Source of the DNA: Strongylocentrotus droebachiensis
Taxonomy: Eukaryota; Echinodermata; Echinoidea; Camarodonta; Strongylocentrotidae
Reading direction: 5' to 3'
Assembly (NCBI GenBank): GCA_035222895.1
Contig: JAVYIG010000061.1
Location: 524,501-588,500 of the forward strand
DNA: 64,000 nucleotides
This document shows, piece after piece, positions 57,101-64,000 of the stretch (its first letter is position 1; every line of letters begins with the position of its first letter). The notes below the pieces were generated by a model that did no database searches, had not been told where the DNA came from, and saw only the letters and a program-made list of their open reading frames with translations. The position numbers and the translations under genes were made by a program.

Positions 57101-59996
57101 ATTACACCTATTTACAGAAATCACGTTTCCTCCATTTGCTCCTATGTCATATTTGCGACTTCTTATCATTTCTGGAACCTTACCCTATAACCTAAACGCA
57201 ATTGCTACCTTAGATATAATCCCATATCTCAGACGGAATACTTGATACTAGATGGAGAAATCTCTTAAGCAGCTCACTCGGGAAGCTTCACTGGGATGGT
57301 ATAGGTAATGCAAGTAGCTGCAAGGAGTGCCATGAAGAACGGAAAGGATGTGTAGACTAAGCATTTACCAGTGTTAGAGTCAAAGAAAGATAAATAATGA
57401 GCATGTAAAACCTCCTCCTTACCGACTCGTATCTTGACGATTTCATCTTTGCTCGAGGGATCTTTGAGGTCGTTCATACTTTCCCTCATACCTAACGCCA
57501 TCTCTGCTATCCGTACAGCATGGTACTTGGTAGTCGTAGGAGCACCTGACACTACCATGTAGGCGTCGCCTATGGTTTCAACCTACACAGTGATTTAATA
57601 ACAAAAGTAAGGCGGGTGCTGCTGATGATCTTAGTACTATGAAGATGATAATGATTATAATAACAGCGATCAATGACAACATGGTTAATGCTAGGGGCAC
57701 AGTGACTGCTGTGGCTAACCTGCCTGGAGGGGCTGGAAGCATTCTATAGATTTCTATGAACCGGATAGCCATCTATTTCACCAGGGATGAGGGGGGAAAA
57801 TGTTCTCTTCAATATATCTATATCGATTTTTTTTTAATAGAGCAATTTTAAAGCAATTACAAACTTCACTGAATTGTAAGAACGTATTTAAAGAAGCAGA
57901 ATCCCTTGTTTATTTATGTCATATGTCTTCGGGGCTGACTGCTTTTTGGGTCCCTCTCTCTCCTTGTTCTTGTATATTTGGTTAATTGTCTCCTTGTGCC
58001 CCATTCTTTCTATCAGACTACCCTTCATTCTTTAACCGGTTTCACCTTGTAGACTTCGTAGGTTTCGCTGAGATTGTCAAACTTGATGTACATGCCGTTC
58101 AGCAGAGAGACGACAGCCATGGGTGGGATCCGCGAACAGATCGTCGTGAAGCCGACGACATCACTGAAGAGAATAGTGACAGCGGTAAATACCTGGAAAA
58201 CGAAGAGGAAACGATACGAAATTACGAATAAATAAATTAACAGGTTGACACAGAGTAGAAAGACAATCCCAAATAGAACCAGTTTGATCTGAGCGTAATG
58301 GCAGTGACCTATGAGGATTTCACGAGCCACAATGTACATAATAACATTACAAAGAATACCTCTTACTTCACACGTGCTTGTGGCTGGTTCCCCTCTCCGG
58401 AGCTTCTCCGCCACTTGTCTCGGTATCATCTGGTAGAGCAGCGAATCGGTTCTCTTCATCTCCAGATCCAGTTTTGTCATGCTCTCCTCAAGCTGTGAAC
58501 TTTTCCTTAGTTCCTTGCGAAGAGAAATGGGAAAATCATAGCTTAAGCACAAGGCACGTGTTTGATACACACATTGTGGGGGAGATTCAACCAGAGCAAG
58601 CTCGACAAAGTTCGCAAGGAACTCGGGGGAAATGACCGATAGCTCGATGTAACTCGTGCTAACTTGCAACATATAGGAAGATTTACGATCATATATCCCC
58701 TTTTAAGAATGTTCCAATGGATAGGTATTACCCATGTTCTCTCCACGTTGTGTCGACGTTACCCGGGTTCCATATTAGAAACCATAGCGTACTTAGAAAG
58801 ACAGCAGGTCGTTTGGGTACGAATCGGCAAGAGCAAAACCCCAACCCAGGTCGGAAACTACTGGTGGCAGGGAAGTCAGCAACAGCTCGTCAAAATTCAG
58901 TACACCCGCACCGACTCTTCTAGAATCCGTGGCTGTTTCGAAAATGTTCGCATCGATAGTGATGTCAGTACAAGCTTCTCCGAGTCATCCCGAGCCTCTA
59001 CCCGAGCTCCCTATACAACTCGGGATTCATTCAAAACACAAATATGGCAGGATTAAGATCGCATTTTCAAAACCGTTTTATACTGTCTATATAAACAATG
59101 ATCGGGTGCTGAGGTTTATGTTCGCATGTATTTCATTACATGGCACACGAGGCTACTGAAATTGCCTTTGGTTGATTCTTTGGAAGTCTTTGAGATTGTA
59201 ATGAGGGGTTAATTGTTACCTGGTCTAAGGCAAGTTTGAGTTCAGCAGATTGCTGGGTACCGGCTAGGACCAGATCTCTGCTCGAATCATGCATGCTGAG
59301 GTCGTTGATGTATAACCCCGTCTGGAACATAACTTGAAGATTGGGGAGCCTTCAGGAAAAAAAAGGAAAAAAGACAAGAAGAAAGACAAAAGACTAGAAG
59401 TAAATATAATTGGACATTCCAGATGACACTAGTATTATGCATGGTTAGCAACAATTCACCAATATTCTTGACGACGGTAAGTACGAAATTATCCCATTTG
59501 AAAGAAAAAAAAATTGAATTATTTTAGAAAATATTAGATCACTAAGTTTTTGCGAATCTCAAATTGGTAGTTTGGTCAGTGAAATTTCGTTTGTCATTTA
59601 CAATAATACCATTAATTTCTGTTTTCTACTTATGATATATTATGAATAACATATAATTCTAGGTCATTTAAAGAGAATAGACCCTCCTGAGTGATACATT
59701 TTTAGAAAAAGAAAGAAATTTGATTCATTCTGAGTGTTGGACTAAGTGAAAAAGTTGTCCGCCACTGCATCACAGAGACATTGCCGATTCAGCCAATTTT
59801 TAGAGCCCATACCCATAGCGATGACAACTTTAACACAATCACAACAATTGGTTTAGTCATAATGGCGGAAGAATAAACCAATCACCCTGTACTTACATTG
59901 GTGTTGCAAGGAAAATGTAGGCACGCCATTCTGGAACAGAAAGCATCTGCCCTTTCAACCTCATCTGCCTTGGATGGTACACCTCCTCTAAAATCT
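53600..59996 (-). CDS. Soluble guanylate cyclase subunit, beta-2-like, 3' eight exons (partial)
   Basis: Makes cGMP from GTP; class III nucleotide cyclase. Minus-strand exons in order: 59,996-59,897; 59,349-59,220; 58,513-58,367; 58,192-58,046; 57,582-57,423; 56,091-55,886; 55,058-54,916; 54,140-53,600. All introns are GT-AG and the phases join into one frame of 523 complete codons plus stop TAA (53,600-53,602). Order: end of the H-NOX-associated region (RLKGQM), linker GLYINDL..RDLVLAG, coiled coil ending [14 protein letters not shown], cyclase domain, then a Ser-rich tail of about 180 residues. Metal aspartates ([15 protein letters not shown]), guanine-specifying Glu and Cys (VETIGD, YCLFGD) and transition-state Asn and Arg ([11 protein letters not shown]) are all present. 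The C-terminus CCLL is a CaaX-type motif; vertebrate beta-2 also carries one. The haem domain is not in view. Gyc-88E type is the alternative. Confidence 0.93.
54916..55058 (-). CDS. Guanylate cyclase exon (end of catalytic domain)
   Basis: Acceptor CGTGTAG|GGC, donor ACGAAG|GTAAAG. Begins [13 protein letters not shown], the standard end of the cyclase domain, then a Ser/Arg-rich start of the tail. Confidence 0.92.
55560..55715. mobile_element. Repeat fragment in a cyclase intron
   Basis: Contains AGACAGGTGGTCTTTGTA and AAAGCAGGTTAGACTGTA, matching one end of the element type at 49,090-49,299. GTTGTTCTCCCTGAGGG near 55,580 also occurs near 2083. Partial copy. Confidence 0.5.
55886..56091 (-). 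CDS. Guanylate cyclase exon (catalytic C-terminal part)
   Basis: Acceptor GTTGTAG|GT completes Gly. The exon runs [32 protein letters not shown] and ends NVK before GTACAG. Cys of YCLFGD favours GTP over ATP. Confidence 0.96.
56340..56790. mobile_element. TTAA-type TIR element, family A, copy 3, in a cyclase intron
   Basis: TTAA (56,340-56,343), then AGGTAGTGTATCCCTTTTGC. The right end GGAATATAGTACCC is followed by TTAC (one mismatch). At about 443 bp it is shorter than the other two copies through internal loss. It sits in the intron between the exons at 57,423 and 56,091. Confidence 0.85.
57423..57582 (-). CDS. Guanylate cyclase exon (catalytic middle part)
   Basis: Acceptor GTGTAG|GTT, donor GAGTCG|GTAAGG, ends in phase 1. 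Contains [15 protein letters not shown], with the guanine-selecting Glu and second metal Asp. Confidence 0.95.
58046..58192 (-). CDS. Guanylate cyclase exon (catalytic N-terminal part)
   Basis: 49 codons between TTTCCAG|GTA and TACAAG|GTGAAA. Contains [12 protein letters not shown] with the first metal-binding Asp, and [12 protein letters not shown]. Confidence 0.95.
58367..58513 (-). CDS. Guanylate cyclase exon (signalling coiled coil)
   Basis: 49 codons, phase 0 at both ends, donor TGTGAA|GTAAGA. The acceptor is TCGCAAG|GAA, chosen because it gives exactly the family spacing (34 residues) between LAGTQQ and LLYQMI. Upstream in-frame sequence is intronic. Confidence 0.88.
59220..59349 (-). 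CDS. Guanylate cyclase exon (linker)
   Basis: Acceptor CCTGAAG|GC and donor GACCAG|GTAACA, phase 0 at the 3' end. Encodes the [20 protein letters not shown] block conserved in soluble cyclases before the coiled coil. Confidence 0.9.
59897..59996 (-). CDS. Guanylate cyclase exon (H-NOXA end)
   Basis: Acceptor AACGCAG|AG and donor CCAAT|GTAAGT. Encodes [10 protein letters not shown], then RLKGQM and ATP. The last two bases join G of the next exon to make Met. The polypyrimidine tract at the acceptor is weak, so the 5' edge is the least certain of the eight. Confidence 0.8.
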
Positions 59997-62315
59997 CTGC
60001 GTTTATATTATTGTCAGGGTTGGAAAAAAGATGATAGTTTAAATTGACGTCCAGGTTTTCTAGGCAGGCACACCTGCTATACAAGTATTTATTTTTGTCA
60101 TGTTATCTGCATTTTCCTTTATCAGGTTTACTGCTTCGTCCTCTGGTTTTCCTCCTTCCAGTTTTCCTCCTACCAGGTTAAACAACAAACTAACGTGATG
60201 GCTTAGCGGTAGCGAGATGTCCAAGTTGAAAGCCACAGTCGATACTACTACGAAGTTCGGAGTTAAAACTCTTTGACACGACTAGGTTGCAACAGAGTGC
60301 GACTATTGGTAAGAGTTTTCCTATGACAGTTTATCAAAGTGGGTGACGGGCAAACTCCATTGGTTCCCAATACTTTTCGTTTTACTCGATGATTCATAAA
60401 AAGGCATGTAATGTGATATTTTCTTCCTACGTGCCACACAAATTTGGAAAGCCACCTTGACAACAACACCAAAAACAGACAATATCGTCTCCGACAAAAT
60501 CTACGAGAAGAATTGGCAATGTCAGATTCTTTTCATGATTCCAATGAAACACAATTGAAAAATGACTGAGCCCCTATTCTGTCCTCGAAATGAATACATT
60601 GCCACAAAACCATGCCAAACCATTTCTCCAATGGAAAAGCACATAGGCTACAGGGCATCGATCCTGTCGAATCCAGGAATCAATTTTCGCCAGAAAAGCA
60701 CAATCACCCGCGGGGCTAAAGTAAAACATCGTATGTATGATGAATGAATAATTATATGATGAGACCTCTCGCAAGGATCTCCATTGGGACCTGTTGGATT
60801 TAGAATAATGTTCGAATGTAAGTATTCCATTATTTCATTTTTTTCATAATATGCAACGGGTGTAATTGTTGCATGACCTTCTTCTTCGGCTCACTTCCTG
60901 GAGGGGTTTGAGGGCAACTAAACAGAGTATGATATGAACCGATTTAATTTGATTTGGTAATAGTCACCATTACATCTTATATCTGTTGCACTTTTAATTG
61001 ATAAAAAGCGAGCATGTAATGAATTTTCTCATTGGAATAAAAAGGTAAGTTTTTTTGGGGGGGAGATGGTAAACCAAATGGTAGTCATTGCATTATAGTC
61101 GCAAAACTGATTTGACCCATCTTACAATTGTAATTCTTTCTTTGGTTAAATCGTTTATCATTATCTAATTGTTTTTTATAATCCGCTACCTTTTCCCCTT
61201 TCAAATCTTATAGTTATCGTGGATAATCTTACCAAGTTGATTTCTACACAAACATCTTTGAATTTCGAACATAAAATGACATTTACAGGTAATATTTACC
61301 ACGTTGATTCTTCAAAACATATGTTGTATGAAAATTCCGTCTGATAGAAAAGGCAGAATATCTAGATAATTAACACATAGATGGGGAAAATGGGCAATAA
61401 AGCAAATTTCTTTCTGGTGTATACCATTAAGACAAATATTTTAAATTGACAATGGAAAAGAAAATTGTTAGTAAACCGTCATTATTCCTTCCCACCACAG
61501 CACGCACTGCATTATGCGATTAAATTACCGTAAACCGCAAAAGACATGTAAGGCAAGAAAAAAACAAATTGAGTATGGGAATCGAACTTTAAACTTTCCC
61601 AGTATTTATCTCTCGGTAAGGAATAGCAATTTTAAAGGGACCCTGCATTGCACATTGGGTCTGTCCCTCTATCGTCTACACGTAGTAGTCTGTCCCGAAG
61701 CGGGACACACAACGTAGCTGTGATGACGTCATTATCACAAACAGTTCAAATTCAAATCGTTATTATTACCATAACACGCAAAACCAAAACCAAGTAGACA
61801 GCTTTACTCCAGTACGAATCAACTCAAACCGCAAGAAGAGAATAATATCAACCGAGATATTGCAACATCGAAAGCTTTTCAAACTGTCTCACCCTGTCTC
61901 GATCCCTGTTTTTTCAACATGTTTAAACGGATTGACGATAATGAAATATCAGAGCGTTGACGTGCATCTGTAAGAGAGAAACATTTTAAGTACTTCAAAG
62001 TGAACTTCACACTTTGAAATACCTCACATTGTGGCACATCACAATCTTGATTAACAGAATAACGAAAAAGGATAAACAGATATCAAATGAACAATTAGGT
62101 ATTTAATGAGATAGAGTCTTGCCAATAAAATTACATATATTTTTCGATGCAATTTCCATCCGCTGACAAGAATGGATACGATATAATTTGAATTCACTAT
62201 GTAGAATATATCACTAAGATAACAAAATCATACAATCAGGCTTATGCCATCTTTATGACCCAATCAGAATTAACGTTTCATGGGTGCCACGTTCAAACGT
62301 CAATCCTGATTGGTC
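59997..62315. other. Probable upstream intron of the cyclase gene
   Basis: No exon of the H-NOX domain was recognised on the minus strand. One stretch near 60,200-60,290 has an A-box-like TGGCTTAGCGGTAG but no good B box. A small palindrome GTCCCGAAGCGGGAC lies at about 61,692-61,706. Confidence 0.4.
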
Positions 62316-62318
62316 GGT

Positions 62319-62472
62319 ATAAAGTACCGAAGTTTGACATCACTGGTTTGGTTGTAGAGCGTTTCAATGAAACCATAACGACTTTTTTGCATTTTCTTAG
62401 CGCACGCACGCTCCAAACGGCTCTTTTCCGATTGGTTAGATGAGCGTGTGATGTCATAGCTTCGGTACTTTA
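62319..62472. mobile_element. Small TIR element, about 154 bp
   Basis: The left TAAAGTACCGAAG..GACATCAC pairs with the right GTGATGTCATAGCTTCGGTACTTTA. Non-coding. Confidence 0.6.
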
Positions 62473-62507
62473 TTAGAGAGTGACGATTGTTGAGAACTGA
62501 TTGTATA

Positions 62508-62646
62508 AAGGGTTGGCTACACTGTGTGCTGAAAATCTGCGTTACAAGCGCGGATTTATCATCATTGAACACTGATTGGTATCTTTTCTGTTAACAAAAT
62601 ACCACGTCAAACACAGTCCTTTTGCATCAGGCATAGCCAACCCTTA
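62508..62646. mobile_element. Small TIR element, about 139 bp
   Basis: Ends AAGGGTTGGCTA and TAGCCAACCCTT. No coding capacity. It lies 36 bp from the previous element. Confidence 0.6.
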
Positions 62647-64000
62647 AACGTTTCTTCAACGGAGAAGACTACAAAAGTGCAATAAACGACGATTTGTGCG
62701 GAGAGAGTATCGGTTTAAATTGCAAATGTATGTTTCTACATAAGCGTGTTATGTGCAGCTGCCCACAACGAATGATTTGAAAGTGACGATCCTGATGCGA
62801 AAGCTGAGAATAATGTAATGGAAAAAGTATGAAGCACCAATCTACGAGATTATTATCATGATTGAAAAGAGTTGAATTATGAAAGAGAAGCGCTGAGAAA
62901 ATGATTGTCCTTTGTGAGCGTGAAAAACATGCAACAGTAATGAATACGATTTTTTTCTCATGATTATATTATATGTGAATGAGAAGTATTAATACATTTA
63001 CAAGGAATGGGTGGAACAATACAAGAACAAACATATACAAACAGTAAGGTTGAAAAGGGTGCGGGGAGATAACATAAAATATCCAACAAAATATGGAAAC
63101 AATAAAATGAATCATAATTACGGAGTAAGGGGATTAAATAAAGAGAAAAAGGGATGTCGCACAAATTAATTCATGATTTTATGTTGCTTTCCATACAATA
63201 AAATATATGATGTTAAAAGTAAATATGTCCCAGTTTCCTCCAAACATCCAGGCACAGTTATTGTGAAGTACGGTTAGTAATAACCAATGGGTTAAACTTG
63301 AGTACATGGTTCATTACTAAATTTTATATATCAAGTCGAAGAAATTTTCATTGATGTTCGAGTTGAATGAATTGCTGGAATTGTAGGTAGTCACAACTTT
63401 GTCAACTTTAAGTAAAAGTGCAAATTAAATGATTATAAAAACAACAACCAAATTTCATTCAGTAGAGGTAATAGGATGGAACATAATTTAATACAACCAA
63501 CTGCAAACATCATTGATATAATATTGTCAAAAATGTCATTCCCATGAAGGTATTAATCCCTTTCTGATGTTTAATTTTTAACATACTCTATTATTTCAGT
63601 AACTACAACTATTATGGTCAGTACATACAATGAAACTTTATTCATTGAAATAAAATGTTATTTACATTTATATCTTTGATACGTTGCGATCAATTTCACT
63701 TTGCATAGTCGGATAATCATGTACATCTGTTTACAATGGACCTTAAAGATACAACAAAGGACAAATATGTAAAACCGCAATCCTCCACTTTTCTAGGAGT
63801 AAGAAATTGCAAATAAACCTTTTTCAGCTCGATAAATATTGTGCAATTAAATTGTTTAATCACTTGTGATAAATTCTGCTTCGAAGAGAAAGGTGCAAGA
63901 GTGATAATTGCTAGACTACAAATCAAAATATTTTTCATGCAAAATAAAATAATAATGATAGTTATCGTTATAGGATAAAGAACACTTCAAGCTCCCAATC
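62647..64000. other. Unassigned AT-rich sequence
   Basis: No exon, RNA gene or repeat is recognised. Likely intron or 5' flank of the cyclase gene. Confidence 0.4.

Noticed and set aside
60200..60290. A-box-like TGGCTTAGCGGTAG considered as a tRNA or SINE head
   Set aside because: No convincing B box or cloverleaf.
1..64000. CRISPR array, bacterial operons or a prokaryotic defence system
   Set aside because: The sequence is clearly metazoan: introns, SINEs, LINE, GPCRs and simple repeats.

Overview
The window is nuclear DNA of a complex animal, most likely a marine invertebrate deuterostome such as an echinoderm. That is inferred from AT-rich sequence, GT-AG introns, intronless rhodopsin-type receptor genes, tRNA-derived SINEs, many small terminal-inverted-repeat (TIR) elements and long microsatellites. 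It is gene-poor: only two receptor genes, the 3' half of one guanylate cyclase gene and one dead LINE fragment can be supported as protein-coding.

Layout. Positions 1-24,300 hold no convincing gene. They contain GA, CAT/CAC, TAC and TTC/GAA simple repeats, several TIR elements (about 1.6, 4.2, 12.1, 22.3 and 23.2 kb), a fold-back built of short tandem units (5.9-6.4 kb), two copies of one tRNA-derived SINE (18.8 and 23.8-24.1 kb) and three CpG-rich patches that could be promoters (1.0, 13.0-14.0 and 20.5 kb). Positions 24,370-40,505 form one large imperfect palindrome: a left arm of about 6.5 kb, a spacer of about 1.3 kb and a right arm of about 8.3 kb. Each arm carries at its outer end an intact intronless class A GPCR gene, and the two genes are transcribed away from each other. 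The proteins are about 88% identical by hand count, while the non-coding arms have gained separate insertions and duplications.

Positions 40,505-53,500 are a graveyard of transposons: many elements flanked by TTAA or TA, a 5'-truncated LINE, and a long-TIR element with a minisatellite core. Positions 53,600-59,996 on the minus strand hold eight exons of a soluble guanylate cyclase subunit, most like the beta-2 (GUCY1B2) type. The splice phases join into one frame of 523 complete codons plus stop. All class III cyclase catalytic residues are present, and the protein ends in CCLL, a CaaX-type prenylation motif. The N-terminal H-NOX haem part was not found and probably lies beyond 64,000. Positions 60,000-64,000 are probably upstream intron with small repeats.

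How the genes relate: the receptors are a duplicated pair, probably chemosensory. The cyclase is a cGMP enzyme. Nothing in the sequence links the two beyond proximity.
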